Shown: positions 1 to 12,500 of the stretch, one piece after another
How the letters are laid out: the number at the start of each line of letters is the position of its first letter
How positions within the stretch are numbered: the stretch's first letter is position 1
NCBI GenBank assembly: GCA_019155185.1
Contig: CM032801.1
Coordinates: forward strand, 17,670,851 to 17,734,850
DNA length: 64,000 nucleotides
Direction of reading: 5' to 3'
From: Beaufortia kweichowensis
Lineage: Eukaryota; Chordata; Actinopteri; Cypriniformes; Gastromyzontidae
Made by a program: the position numbers and the translations under genes
The notes under the pieces: generated by a model
Seen by the model: only the letters and a program-made list of their open reading frames with translations
What the model was told of the DNA's origin: nothing
Database searches by the model: none

Positions 1-783
1 TTAAGACCAATTAAGTTGGAAATAAACACCGTGTAATAAGGATTAGATGAAGTCTAATTATGTCTAATGAAACAAGACTAGATTTTCTCTTGTTAAGCTC
101 ACTAAATCTGATGAGATTTATGCTATAAAACAAGAAAAACAATTAACTAAAAGAGTCAAAGAGAAAAATCAACTTAATTCAGCAAATAATGTTCTAATAT
201 CTTTTGCAACTTTAACTAAATCTTTCTTCTTTAACTGCTGTTGTAATATTTTAACTGGTTTCAGTAAATCATTTCTACAGCATCTGACCGTCACTGAAAG
301 CGATGACACACCTGCAGACGAACGCTGGCCGAACACAATGAGCTCTGTGAAGAAACGATCACATATCATCATCACAACAATCAACTGAATTACTGCAAGA
401 GTGAAAAGCATGTGAAGGTGGAGAGACGAGCCGTGAAGGAGCTCCAGATGAGAATAGTGTTACACAGACAGAGAGATGAAGATGAAAAGATAATGTGAGG
501 GAATGTGAGATGAGACGCTCCAGAGGAAACTGATGGCAAAGATAAAGAGCGGATACAGATGGGAAATTCTGTCCTATTTTCTTACTCCAGTTTCATGACC
601 TCCACAACACTGATAACACACATCATCACTTTATACATCTCAAGAGTTTCTCTAAAGTCAGTTTTTTTTCATCTGAGAGAGTGTTTACTCTTGTGTTTTA
701 AACAACATGATCAAATCTATTGACTAGTTCTTCATGTGGTATCTGTTAAAATCACTCTTGAGCCACATATACACCAGAATATA

Positions 784-789
784 TATATA

Positions 790-822
<33 letters not shown>
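784..822. repeat. (AT)n microsatellite
   Basis: ATATATATAC TGTATATATA-type run, self-complementary. Similar short AT tracts occur at 24550-24580 and 52078-52097. Confidence 0.9.
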
Positions 823-823
<1 letters not shown>

Positions 824-869
824 ACAGAAAATCACACATAGCAACAGCATACGCACACACACAGAATGA

Positions 870-1324
870 CATCAAAGTCACATCTCAGCAGAGAGTTATA
901 AAAAGTAAACACAACCAACATTTTTGTCTAATTCACTGATATTAAACACAACCTGGAAATCAGTGTTTAAAAGTATTATTTTTACTTTAAGGATTTTAAA
1001 TTCCCTCCAGACTAAAGATGGAAACATGCTGAAGGTTGATGAAATCTCTGATCTTTATAATGAACAGTAACAGTGTGACGGGGTCAGACAGAGGGTCAGT
1101 GATCTTTTGCGAAAGAAGACATCAAAAGTCACATCTCAGCTGAGAGTTATAAAAAATAAATCAACCAACATGTTAATAACACACACACACACACTTACAC
1201 ACACAGCACAGTGTTCACAGTACACACACACTGCACAAGGACACACATTACTCCACACTAAAGACACACACATGCACACAGGTTGATGAAATCACACATC
1301 TTTATAATGAACAGTAACAGTGTG

Positions 1325-1330
<6 letters not shown>
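870..1330. repeat. Two-copy tandem duplication (~247-250-bp unit), second copy invaded by CA
   Basis: ATCAAAGTCACATCTCAGC..GAGTTATAAAAA at 871 recurs at 1121, and GGTTGATGAAAT..CTTTATAATGAACAGTAACA at 1034 recurs at 1281. In the second copy several short non-CA stretches have become CA runs, and it ends in the (CA)n array at 1325-1507. Confidence 0.8.
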
Positions 1331-1507
<177 letters not shown>

Positions 1508-2314
1508 GTTTGTATTTTACTGAGTCATTTCTTTTTTACCTTGTTTTCTACTTTCCTGTCTTCCTCATGTCTTGTTGTGTCTTTTGTGTTGTTCTGTTTT
1601 GTTTTGGTACTGTAAGTATTGAATACTTAATGTAAACTCCTGTTTATAAAGCTGTGTGACTGAGTAAGAGAGCAAACAACAGATTTCCTTCAGTCTATAC
1701 TCATCTGTGTGTAATATAAGGTGCCGCTACACACCAGATGCTCAATAAAAAGGCTTTTCTTCAAACAGCTACTGTCTCACTCACAAAGAAAGAGTTTTTT
1801 CAGCAGCTCTAGAGAAAGAAAAGACCATTCATGTCTAAAGATGTGATATCACACACACACACACAGAGCAGATTAAAGATGAAACTTCAAAGTCTGGAGA
1901 GCTCTGGAGAACATATTAAAGTGGAAGACTGAAGGTGTTTCAGGGTTCAGCAGCACTTAATGTTTCCTTGCATATGAATTTAAATGTGTGTTTAAACATT
2001 CTGCTCACATGAACATCTGTGGTTCAAATATAGGAGTGATGAAGCTGCATTTACCCCAGTGTTCAGATGATGATGATGATGTGTTTCATGTGCCGTTAGG
2101 TTCAGCGGCTCTGAATCTTCAGAAGTCTTCCGTCTCTCCAGACTCCTTAAAACATCACTGCAGGCGACTTAAAAGTCTTCATCACTTCACCCTAAACCTC
2201 ACAAAAAAACCTTTCTGCAGTTTTACTTTTTCAAATGAACGTCATATAAAAGGATTTATCAGTCATGTGATGTAATATTATAAAATATAATGACCAGCTG
2301 ACTTCTATTGTATC

Positions 2315-2375
2315 ATACACTTTAAATTGCTTTTGTATAAAAGCGTCTGTCAAACGAGCAAGTGCATAAATATAA
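2315..2375 (-). repeat. Degenerate dispersed 3' tail ('TTTATCCAAAGCGACTTAC' family)
   Basis: Contains TATAAAAGCGTCTGTCAAA and GCATAAATATAAAT, a diverged reverse copy of the tail seen intact at 21655 and 51335. This tail is common at the 3' ends of teleost SINEs and their partner LINEs. Confidence 0.5.
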
Positions 2376-2620
2376 ATCTAGAAATGTGAGACAAGATCAA
2401 TCTGTCCAGGTTTATTTTGTATTAAACGTGATCATTAGATTAGAGATTTATTTACTGATCATTTCCTGACAGTCTCTCTGAAAATAATAGCAATGTGGTA
2501 GTATCTGATAAAAGAGAACCCCTGGTCCATTTTGAAGGCAGAATCATTTATTATCAAGTACAAGAATATCAAACAAACAAAGAGAAAATCCACAATGTTC
2601 ATCAGATGCGTCTCCAGTGA

Positions 2621-2626
2621 TTTATT
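2621..2626 (-). terminator. Candidate polyadenylation signal for the hs3st1-like gene
   Basis: TTTATT on the plus strand is AATAAA in the transcript, 78 bases past the stop codon. Further AATAAA-like hexamers lie at lower coordinates (around 2540 and 2410), so a longer 3' UTR is equally possible. Confidence 0.35.
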
Positions 2627-2704
2627 TCATGTGTCCGTCTGCCCTGTAGCTGGACTGCGATTGGTTCCAAAGGTCCACAGTCGGAGTCAGGCCGGCTCCT
2701 CCCA

Positions 2705-3634
2705 CTAGCGCCAGTTAAACGTACGTCCTACAAGTCGGTAAAAGTTTTGATTATGTTGGCGCAAGTAAGAGCGCAGCTGTCGCAGGACGGCGCTGTCGAC
2801 CGGAGGGTGCGGACGTCCTTTCGACTCATGCAGGCATCTCTCGTGACCGTCGCTGCGGATGCAGTAGAAGCCTTTCGTCTGATTGAAGTAGAAGTTGGAG
2901 GCTTCGATCCGAGGCGGCAGATCCAGGAAGCGTTCCACCCTCTGGAGCTCCGGCAGCGGGTCACGGATCAGCGTGTCTCCGTCCACTATGTGAATCTGCC
3001 GCAGGGGAAAATACTGGAGCCAGTTTCTGACGTGGACGTCGTACAGACTGCGCTGGATGGCTTTGTAGCGCGTGTTTAACGCTCCGTTTTTCACCAGCAT
3101 GCGCTCGATGGCCTGCACGGGTTTGCGGTTCTCCAGCCGGTTGAAGTAAACCTGCGTGTAGTCCGAGATGACCCTCTCCGTGGGATCTCTCAGGATCAGC
3201 AGCAGTTTGACGGACGGGTTCATGGCACGTACGCGAGCGGGGGCCACCGGAGACGTGAAGTACCCCGGCGTCTTTTCGACGGTGATCTGATGAGGGTACG
3301 AGTACGGCATCTGCTCGCGGTACCACTCCAAGCCTTTGCCGTAGTTCTCGTCCCAGTCGAAGAAGTGAACCTCCGTGGCGGCCGCCGCCACTTCAGGGTG
3401 GATGTCCATCATCTCCAGCAGAGCTCGAGTGCCTCCCTTCCTCACGCCGATGATGATGCTGCGAGGAGCGTGCTTGCCGCTCCCCGGTGGCGGCACAAGA
3501 GAAGGGCCGACCGTGTCATTCCCCGTCTCTCCCGGGCCTGACGTCGGCCCGGCCGGCCACACCTGGATGAAGTCTGGCGGCGCGGCGTACGTCCGGAGCA
3601 CCAAGAGGAGCACGGAGCTCAGAAAGGAGGCCAT
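2705..3634 (-). CDS. hs3st1-like: Heparan sulfate glucosamine 3-O-sulfotransferase, HS3ST1 type (single coding exon)
   Basis: The 309-residue product should transfer sulfate from PAPS to the 3-OH of glucosamine in heparan sulfate, in the Golgi lumen. Seen: a hydrophobic N-terminus (MASFLSSVLLLVLRTYA) like the short signal segment of HS3ST1; the 5'-PAPS loop IIIGVRKGGTRAL at about residues 60-72; EVHFFDW at 88-94, whose Glu is the catalytic base of the family; the 3'-phosphate motif LLLILRDPTERVISDYTQ at 144-161; Cys258 and Cys267 bracketing the usual C-terminal disulfide; and the ending VGRTFNWR. NxT sites lie at 39 and 251. Human HS3ST1 is 307 residues, also from one coding exon. The start is the ATG at 3634. 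The frame stays open to 3733, but that codon is GTG and directly follows an in-frame TGA (3734-3736). HS3ST5 fits less well, since the CIRSDGHERC stretch and the length match HS3ST1. Which fish paralogue (hs3st1, hs3st1l1 or hs3st1l2) cannot be settled here. Confidence 0.93.
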   Translation of the reverse strand: MASFLSSVLLLVLRTYAAPPDFIQVWPAGPTSGPGETGNDTVGPSLVPPPGSGKHAPRSIIIGVRKGGTRALLEMMDIHPEVAAAATEVHFFDWDENYGKGLEWYREQMPYSYPHQITVEKTPGYFTSPVAPARVRAMNPSVKLLLILRDPTERVISDYTQVYFNRLENRKPVQAIERMLVKNGALNTRYKAIQRSLYDVHVRNWLQYFPLRQIHIVDGDTLIRDPLPELQRVERFLDLPPRIEASNFYFNQTKGFYCIRSDGHERCLHESKGRPHPPVDSAVLRQLRSYLRQHNQNFYRLVGRTFNWR

Positions 3635-3753
3635 GGAGAGGAGGAACAGGAGACGGACGGCGAGCCGGCGGATCGGCGTGTTAGCGTGGAGACGTCTCCT
3701 CGGGGAAAGAGAATCCTCAGGGACGGAGATCACTCAGGGTCCAAAGCACATCT
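3635..3753 (-). promoter_or_regulatory. 5' UTR part of the hs3st1-like coding exon with 3' splice site and 5-codon upstream ORF
   Basis: On the minus strand a pyrimidine-rich stretch ending in TTTTTCAG (AG at 3752-3753) is a good 3' splice site. The exon would begin directly with ATG TGC TTT GGA CCC TGA (3751-3734), a five-codon upstream ORF. It is followed by 99 bases of open frame and then the main ATG. The upstream ORF would be expected to reduce initiation at the main start if this acceptor is used. The splice site is inferred from sequence only. Confidence 0.5.
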
Positions 3754-6700
3754 GAAAAACACACACATCCAGGTCAAACACAGAAACATTTTACTGACAT
3801 AAACTTACTCAACAGTTTTATCCTGAATCTTTATTTTGATTAAAACTGACACACACACAAAAACACGCATGACGTTTAGATATGCAAGCGAAATTCACGC
3901 CAACAAATAAATCCTAGTAAGTGTTCAACATATTAAATTATATGTAAAGTGTTTCTGTTTTTATAATAATGCTTAAGATTGTTGTCTCTTAGATCACATT
4001 AACACTTAATCTACAGCAGCTAAAGGCCACAGCAGACGTCTGGACGTGTCTGATCTCAAGGGCAAAGACTGAAACAGAAGAACAGAGAAGAAAGTAAAGT
4101 GCTCGTTGATTGAGCTGAGAGATGTTTCAAGTCTCTCATGCAAATGTGTAAAGTGAAAAACATCTTCTGACCTTTACGCTCCGTCAGATTCCAGAGCGAA
4201 GCAAACAGAGACAGAGTTAAAGCCAAAGCCAACAGTCCAAAGCTCCCGTCACAATATTACACACTGATGAAAGGTCACACGCTACACTGCAAACAAACAA
4301 AACCTCAAAACTCTATCACACATGATGATCATTCCAGCCGTTACACGACATGAAAATATAGAGAAATAACACAACTGAGATCAGCTTAAGGAGCTGATTA
4401 TGACTGATTACTTCATGACAATTACATTCACATTATAGTATCATTTCCATTACTGTCTACAAATCCATATAGATTACTGTATGTTTGATCACAGAATTAC
4501 AGATTTAGATTAAAACAACAAGATTGTAAATCAACAGTTATACAGATTATTGTTTTTAGATTTTAAAGTCTGCATGAAACAGAAGTTGTGATGGTGTGAC
4601 ATGAAAATAAAGATTATGAGGGCACAAGAACAATAATGACATCACACATCACTCATTTTTAATAAACACTAGAACATGAGAATTTGTTCGTTTAAAGGGA
4701 AATGTGTTCAGTATTTTTTGAAGGATCCTGGTATACGGTTGGTAAGTGAGTGTGTGAGTTATATAATAAAACTGAACATGAAAAATAAAATAAAAATGGT
4801 CCAGTGTGCATTTAAAAAAAAGGTCTAATAATGAATCATCACATATTTGTCAAAAGATTAAAATTGTGAGTGTTCTAAAAAAAGATTCAAGAATCTTTAA
4901 GATGTAGTATTGTGTAGTGTTGTAATCAAGAGCACTTAAACCAAGACCAGACCAGACCAGACCAGAACTTCTTAAAATCCCTGGAAGAACCATAAAAATA
5001 CAAAAATACTGCAGTAATTCACTGATTTCTATAAGAACAAAAAATACAAACAAATGAACTTTATTTAACACTTCTTTTCAATGTTTTATTAATGTGCTAT
5101 CATATCTTGAATTTTGTAGATTTTTTTGACATAATCCACCGTTCATTTGTGAGCTGGTATAACAGTAAGAAAAAAATCAATTTAAAATGAATGATGTTAA
5201 CAAATTAGACGATACACCGACAGTTTAGTGCTTTCACTGCAATTATGATGAAAGAAGAATGAATCCAATAAAGCCTCATACAACAACATCACTAAACACC
5301 AGCTGATGATCATGTGTGTTTCTCATACACTTTACACGAACAACAACACCATAAATCAATAGACTAAACTGATTTCAGTCTCACAATAAAGGTTCATGAT
5401 TCACTGCGACACGTGAGAAACTACAGCCAGAAACAGATTTAATACTTGCTGAAAATGACACTATATTTACATATAAAGTTTGTATAGCATTTAGGCTTTT
5501 ACACGGATTAAAGATAACCCACGACCAGCACTGAAGGAACATTAATGTTCATGTCTTTATTAGATTTCTGTATGATCTGTATAAGTGTGTTATATCGCTT
5601 GAACCGTCTGGACACAGAACCCACACATGATGTAAAGAACTCACAAGAAACACAATAAAAGATGTGGATCATAAGAGATATTACATTCACTTTCTCTCTC
5701 TAACATTCTCTTCCTCGCACGGCCTCTGGTTTACTCTGCAGAATGAAATAAAGACAATTATAGGACCATTTTGATTATTTACATTTTTGCATAACAGTTC
5801 TGCTGGATGATTCTCATCGATGTAATACAGTCCTTCTTATTACTGTAACAGTTTTTGTTTAAATCAAAAGGCAATACTATACACACACACACACACACAC
5901 ACACCTATACATTACATTTTTAATATATTATGTTTTCATTTATTTCTTATGTATTTTTGTAAACAGTCTAAAGATGGAGTTCATTGAATTGTTAGTGTCA
6001 TTTTTATGTCTTTTATTAGATTTTAGGATGAAATATGATTCTCTAACACTTTCTTCCTCATAAGACAACATGATTGTCACAGTACTGTACAGGAGGACAG
6101 AAGACACAACACACATCAGAGATGAGAACATCACAGCATCAGCATCAGCATCAGATCCGTGTGAAAACAACACTTTAGGGATTTATTTCTTCAAACAATC
6201 CCGCTGGATTTCACTTTCTACATTTGAAGTCAATTAGAAAAGCAAGAGCGTCAGCTCCGTTTCAAACCCTTCAGATCTGTCTCACAGTCCACACGGACAG
6301 ATGTCTTCTGAAGAGCATCTGAAACGGACATTCATACGTCACACCTGACGGGATCTGAACCCACGGAGAGATCAGCACATTTCACGTTCTGCATTTCCTT
6401 CTTCAGTTACACCATCAATAAACATTCAGAAGCTAAAAAAGCTTTTTTTCCTCTATTGTCATGTTTTGCTCTCCAGGTATGAGACACACCTTCAGACTGA
6501 GCTGTTGTCCAGCATTTATGAACAACAGAAAATGGAAAAACCTCCAGGTAGATGGCAAACCTGCCAAATGAATTAGCATTTTTTATTAAGTTCTGCATGA
6601 TTTTTCTGCAGCTGCTGTAATTGCTTTTCCCTCGACTAAAACGCTTTGAGGAAGAAAATAAAACACAGTTCACTGTTGAAAATAACATTTTTCATTTGAA

Positions 6701-6764
6701 TTGCAAACCGTCTTTCCTACATTGACACGCCTGGGAGAGACGAAATCTCTGTGAATATGCAGAA

Positions 6765-6793
6765 TGTGTGTGTGTGTGTGTGTGTCTGTGAGT

Positions 6794-6828
<35 letters not shown>

Positions 6829-6972
6829 TGATTGTGTGTGTGCGTGTGTGTGTCTGTGAGTGATTGTGTGTGTGCGTGTATGAGAGTGTGTGTAAGTGAT
6901 TGTGTGTCTGTGAGTGATTGTGTGTGTGTATGAGAGTGTGTGTAAGTGATTGTGTGTGTGCGTGTGTGTCAT
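6765..6972. repeat. Composite TG microsatellite with a minisatellite sub-structure
   Basis: TG runs are punctuated by recurring GTGAGTGATTGTGTGTGTG units (about 6785, 6825, 6855, 6910) and by two copies of TATGAGAGTGTGTGTAAGTG (about 6878 and 6928). This shows unit-level amplification on top of dinucleotide slippage. Confidence 0.85.
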
Positions 6973-7262
6973 TGTGTGTTGCTAGGAGAATGTCAGTCTT
7001 GTTAGCAGGTTTAATGAATGAATGGCAGTGTGTATCATACTGCAGTAGCGCCCCCAGGTGGCCGAGGTGTTTCGGCTCACAGAAAACAACCGTTCATATT
7101 CTAAATATTGTCTTGGGTTCATAAATCATTTCAGGTGACATCTACTGAAACAATATCTGTGCCTATATACACTCCACATATGAGACACACATACAGGAAA
7201 CAAATCAATTACTCCTGCATTCTGAGAAAGAAAGAGCTGAACAACACAAAGACATTTCCTGT

Positions 7263-7263
<1 letters not shown>

Positions 7264-7294
<31 letters not shown>
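7264..7294. repeat. (CA)n microsatellite
   Basis: Uninterrupted CA run of about 30 bases. Confidence 0.9.
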
Positions 7295-7297
<3 letters not shown>

Positions 7298-8043
7298 TGA
7301 GTAATGAGGCTGGTTCTGGAGCATCTCTTCTCTCGATGAGGCTGTGAGCACATGATGAAGAATCTGGCAGGTATAGAGACAGAAGAAGTGTAAAAAGTTT
7401 GCAACAGCAAAACAAAAGAGGAATATTAAGAGTATTATTGAAAGTTATTTTGGGAGGGAGTGATTACAATGATACAGAATCCAACCCGGCTACAGAAAAG
7501 ACCAAAGAAAAAGAGGTTTGAGGAAACAACACTAGAGAAAATCTCTCTCATTTGAGTTATTAGGGCCACTGGTTTATCATCAGATGTGAAGATGGTGAGA
7601 GGTCAGTAGAGAGTTTAGATGAGATCATGTGAGATCTCACTCATGATCCTCTGCTTTTGGTACTGAGAACACATTAGCAAAATATTTATTATACTACAGC
7701 TGTAATGTGTGATGTGAAATTATACTACACACACATAAAGAGATGACTGTCTCCTGAGAGAGATAACTCCATCACATCACATGAGAATAATCCTGAACGA
7801 CGGCCCATTCTCCCACAACACACTGAAGTGAACACACACACAAATCACACGGCACACGCTTCAATGAAGAGACAAATCAATGAAACTATCTGTGACAGAG
7901 ACATCTCAGTGCCGGTCACATGTGAAGAAAGAGAAACATCACAGTAAAGCATCTCACATTAAACAACACTTTCAGACGCTCAGTGACGTCTCTGTCATGA
8001 AAATCATTTCATCTTCACACTCACCGAACATCATCAGTATATT

Positions 8044-8242
8044 ACTAACTGGATATATTAATTGAAATGTAAAGTCGGCAACACCAAAGCTCCAAAAATA
8101 TCAAAAATGTATTCTAAAAGAAAAACTATCGCATAGCAGGTGTAACGTTTCGAGCTCGCAGGCTCTTCATCAGACCAGGCTCTTGGTCTATTTAAGATTT
8201 ATGTGCGTGCTTTGGTTTGCTTTTTTAACTGGATATATTAAA
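8044..8242. mobile_element. Short retroposed insertion flanked by a 16-base direct repeat
   Basis: TAACTGGATATATTAA occurs at about 8047-8062 and again at about 8227-8242. Between them lie about 165 bases containing GTAACGTTTCGAGCTCGCAG GCTCTTCATCAG and ending in a T-rich TTTGCTTTTTT. The direct repeat is of the length expected for target-primed retroposition. The 'ACGTTTCG..CTTCATCAG' phrase resembles the ends of dispersed fish elements, but I cannot name the family. Confidence 0.55.
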
Positions 8243-9342
8243 AATGACCCATCCTGAAAACACGACCATTAGAATATAAGACATGATCCGTTTCTACAAC
8301 TGAACAGACATGATATCAACATTTCAACTCTGGATCCATTATAAACCCAAAATATTGATGCCTCATTTTTTACATCAATGAGAACGAGATCATAACACAA
8401 AGAAAAGCTAAAAGTAAATTCAATTTTCAGCCAAAACTTGAAATATTTTTAAACTTGAAAGCTCATCTGATCTATCAGTGTGATGAAAACCTTTGAGAAA
8501 AATCTTTTAATAATACTTTTTATCTTTCCTCAATCCATTAATGCTCTTTAAAAAAAAGATTTCCTATAATGTTTTGGCCTGCAAGTTATCAGAGACACTA
8601 AAGGTCTATTCATTCTTTTCAATAAAGGGACAACACACACGGACACAATCCTAACACACATGATCTTCATGTAAACATCTACACACACTTCTGTAAGTCT
8701 GGTAACGGATGAATGACTTAACCGTCTTCTTCAGAAAGATTGGTTGTATAGATTATTGATAAAGACAGTGTTATTATAAAGATCTGAATATCTCATTCAC
8801 AGACAGATCTCGATCGACCGCAGCACATTTCAGAGGATACGGGGAAATGAAGCTGTGAGCGTGTGAAATATTTGCTCAGAGGACACAATTACACTTAACA
8901 GAACACACAGTATTAGAGACGCTTCTGTGCGTTTCCACTCGGTGTCATTTGAAGACAAACAGAGCTCTCCTGTGAGACGGGATTGTTTGATTTTCTGCAG
9001 CTGAGACCACACAGATATGAGCATTAATGTGCCACTAATCCACTTTCACTGCCGCCCCGAACGCAAAACCCACCTCCGTTCTGCCAGGAGACGTGCGCTC
9101 GACCGTAAATATGTACTTAGTAAATGCAACAGATAACTGTGGGCAGAGATTTAGCCGTCTGTGAGGAGATGCTGCCAGCCAGATGATGAGACGGATCCAT
9201 CAGTGATCCATCACCATACACACTAGAGATGTGTCTTACTCTGAACACTCCAGCACAGACAGAAATATACATGCAAAGACATTGTAAGTTACCATCACAT
9301 GACTGCAGAAAAGATGATTTTTCTATTCAACCCTTATTTAAC

Positions 9343-9343
9343 C

Positions 9344-9383
<40 letters not shown>

Positions 9384-9385
9384 TC
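9343..9385. repeat. (TTTC)n tetranucleotide microsatellite
   Basis: About ten TTTC units, asymmetric pyrimidine tract. Confidence 0.95.
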
Positions 9386-9454
9386 ATAAAAGCAGTTGGT
9401 GATAAACAAACAACACTGAGCCTCAATGATTCCATCGTATGAACAACACAAAAG

Positions 9455-9565
9455 CATTTCTTAAAATCAAACCTGAAGAAAGAGTCACATACAGATTTAT
9501 AAACCACATGAGAGAAAATAAATGATGACTGAATGTTCATTTTTGGCTGATCTACTCCTTTACAT
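9455..9565 (+). repeat. Fragment of the cyprinid 'ACATGAGGGTGAGTAAATGATGA' dispersed repeat
   Basis: Contains ACCACATGAGAGAAAATAAA TGATGACTGAATG and TTCATTTTTGGCTGATCTAC, in the order of the 3' end of a very common cyprinid non-autonomous element. Diverged copy. Confidence 0.55.
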
Positions 9566-12500
9566 GTAAGAATGCATAAAGTGCACGTTTTTATTCATGA
9601 ATTATTAGTAGATTTGTATTTCCAGTTTGTTCCAGGAAGATTGTGCCTGAAGATTTGTGGACAATAATCACTTTATTCAAGCAGCATGAGACATGATAAC
9701 ATCCCTGGACTTCACTCCAGCCGTGTGTTTTCAGACAGCAGCTTTCACGTGACTTCACTGTAATGTTACGCCCCTGATCTCATCCAGAGCTCTTATCTAT
9801 AATGACCATCTGTGATATTCAGCTCATGAGGAGGAGAACTGATGCTCATCCATATTAAACTCAATGGTGTGGGATAAAGTCAGATATTCAGGCTTCCACC
9901 TCTAATATGAGCAATAGTGATAGCAGTGAAAGGTAGAAGAAAACAGTAAGAACAGATGAGAACGAGAGAGGTGTGTCAAACACAATCTGTCTGCCGCGGC
10001 TGCACATTTGCATAAATGCCTGGAAAGTGTTGTGACGTCCCTCGACGGAAACAGATTTGAGCATCAGACCTCAGACACAAAACCACCGAGACACACGCTC
10101 TCTGTGAACACCTGCTGATGTCAATCTGTGAATTCAAATCACATTTAAATCTGAAAACAACTGGAATTGAGAGTGAATACACATCCACATTTCACAGTAA
10201 AAAAACTAAAGGTGATATATAATAAAAACATAAAGACAGTAAAGGCAATTGTGGGATTATTTGCACTGTGACATTAAATTTCCCTCTGAATTCTCATTAC
10301 TGTAACGCTTCCACATGAGTTTCACAATCGACTTTGTTTGTAATTCTCATTATTCTCAATGATGATCATCATTAAATTCTCATTATCATATAAACATACT
10401 GAAAGTTTTTTAGTTAAAGTGTACAAGTACGAAAAATGCTAATGATTTCTAAATGATTTGTGTTTTTTTTATTTTTGAACACAAACATTATAATGGTTAA
10501 TCAGGATGTAATCTGTTACTCTGCCTATAAAAGCTTTCATTTGTTTCATAGAAATCCATTTTACTTCAAAAGCACATCACAGCCCCAGAGTCCACGAAAC
10601 CATGAAATGGAGTGTTTTAAAAGTGCCGACGGCATTTCGACTCTAAAAGCCGAGAGAAAAGAGTCCTTATCAGCGTAACGAGAGCTTATCAGACAACAAA
10701 CTTCTCTTGCTGTGACTTTCATCCTCCTCGCTCGTTTCACGGATCTGATGAATAAGTCATAGAGGCCGCAGCCCCTTCGGTCCTGTAAAACACACAGAAG
10801 TGTTTATGGGAGATAAGAGCCGTCCCAATAACGCTTTTTATCACGTCTTGTCCTCCCCGAGCATCGACAACAGCAGAATAAATAATGAGAAGAGTCGACA
10901 TGATAGCTGGTGTATTCACAGCGTCAGCGTGTGGTTTTGGGAGACATTAGCGTTGAATACCTGCCGCTGAACGCTGCGCTTGTGTTAAATATGAACCAGC
11001 GCTTTGTCACGGGCCTCGTTCGCTCTTATCTGGCTCGGGTCGCATCACAGATGAAGATTCAGACGCTGAAACTTAAAACAGACAATTGATCCGTCAGGTC
11101 GTATTGATCATTTCCTGTCGGACTCAGACGGTCGATAGGCCGAATCATCTCAGAATGTTTCCTTCTTTGACCGCTGGACCTCAAACTAATGCGACATGAA
11201 CCGACAACTAAAACCGACCTGCGGCGACATACAGACGCATAACTATCTATAAAACTAAATGAAAAACAGAGAGGAGGTAAACAGACAGAGATGTGATCAT
11301 TACTCTCTCATGGAGACATGATGATCACCGAAAGTAGACGTTTGGAGATGATTGGACAATGATTTCATCTTAAAGTGCCAACGGCTGCTTGTTTTCTTCC
11401 AGAATAAATCCTATTGTTATGTATTAGCCTTTATACAGCCTGAGGATTGAGATGATGCACTAAATTCATCATGTGTCTTATGCCCTTAAAGCCGATGACA
11501 TTTAGTTTATTAATACTGTATCTCATTTCTCAAAAACATCTTCATCAAGTCATGTATTGTTCTAAATCTTGACCTTTACAAACACGATTTATGAAGCTCT
11601 TACTCACAGCTAAAGTTTTGTTGACCTGATACACAACATACACGACCATTTAACCTGCACATGACCATTAAACACATGATGACCCTTAATCCTAAACTGC
11701 AGCTGTGGAAAACACGTCATTAATTCACTCAAAACCCAAAAACATGACAATATAGAAACAGCACACACACATGTGTTTGAGAAGACAAACAGTCCTAGTA
11801 AAGATCATCTTTAGGAAAACAGAAGAATCCATCAGTACACGGCTCTCCGCTCACCCGTCCATGGAATTAAACCTGCGACCCTTCAGACGGCTGTGGACAT
11901 TCTGGACTATTAAAGCGTCATCATGAGTTCTGTGTGTGTGTGATGGGACCACTTCACACGTCCCATATCATCCCGTATCTTTATACTTTAAATACAGCCA
12001 TTCACCATATATTCACTGTAGTAAATGCAGAAGACTCATTTAAATCGTTTATCAGGGAAAATGTGATAAACCTGAAATGTGATTTGTGTGTTTATCAAGT
12101 CTTAATCTATTCTAGGTGCAGATATAATCATTTTACTAAAGAAAATAGACAGTACCCATGTTAATAAATATCTTTCAGTTAAGCGTCCTAAACATTTATT
12201 TTATTAAAAGGATTTGAGGAAATAAGGTGGAGACAGATTAACATAATAACAATATTGTTAGTGATGTTTGTAGCAGCATGTGTACGAGAGATTTAACACA
12301 CTGACACCACACGTGTGAATCCAGACACTACATCACCTGAATCAATCTGAGACAAACAATCACTTCTCAAGAGCCTCTCGCTGTAAAATCATGTGTTCAG
12401 ATGATAAACACACATCTCACACAAAAATGAACACACACATGTCCAAACGTCTGCTTACAGCAAACACACAAACACATTTCCAGCAGTAAACAACACACTT

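Noticed and set aside
3635..3733. A 33-residue N-terminal extension of the sulfotransferase
   Set aside because: Its first codon is GTG, preceded by an in-frame TGA; the ATG at 3634 gives the normal length and signal segment.
2728..3755. Long frames on both strands overlapping the sulfotransferase (2747-3079, 2961-3326, 3290-3541, 3375-3755)
   Set aside because: Shadow frames of a GC-rich coding exon without domains.
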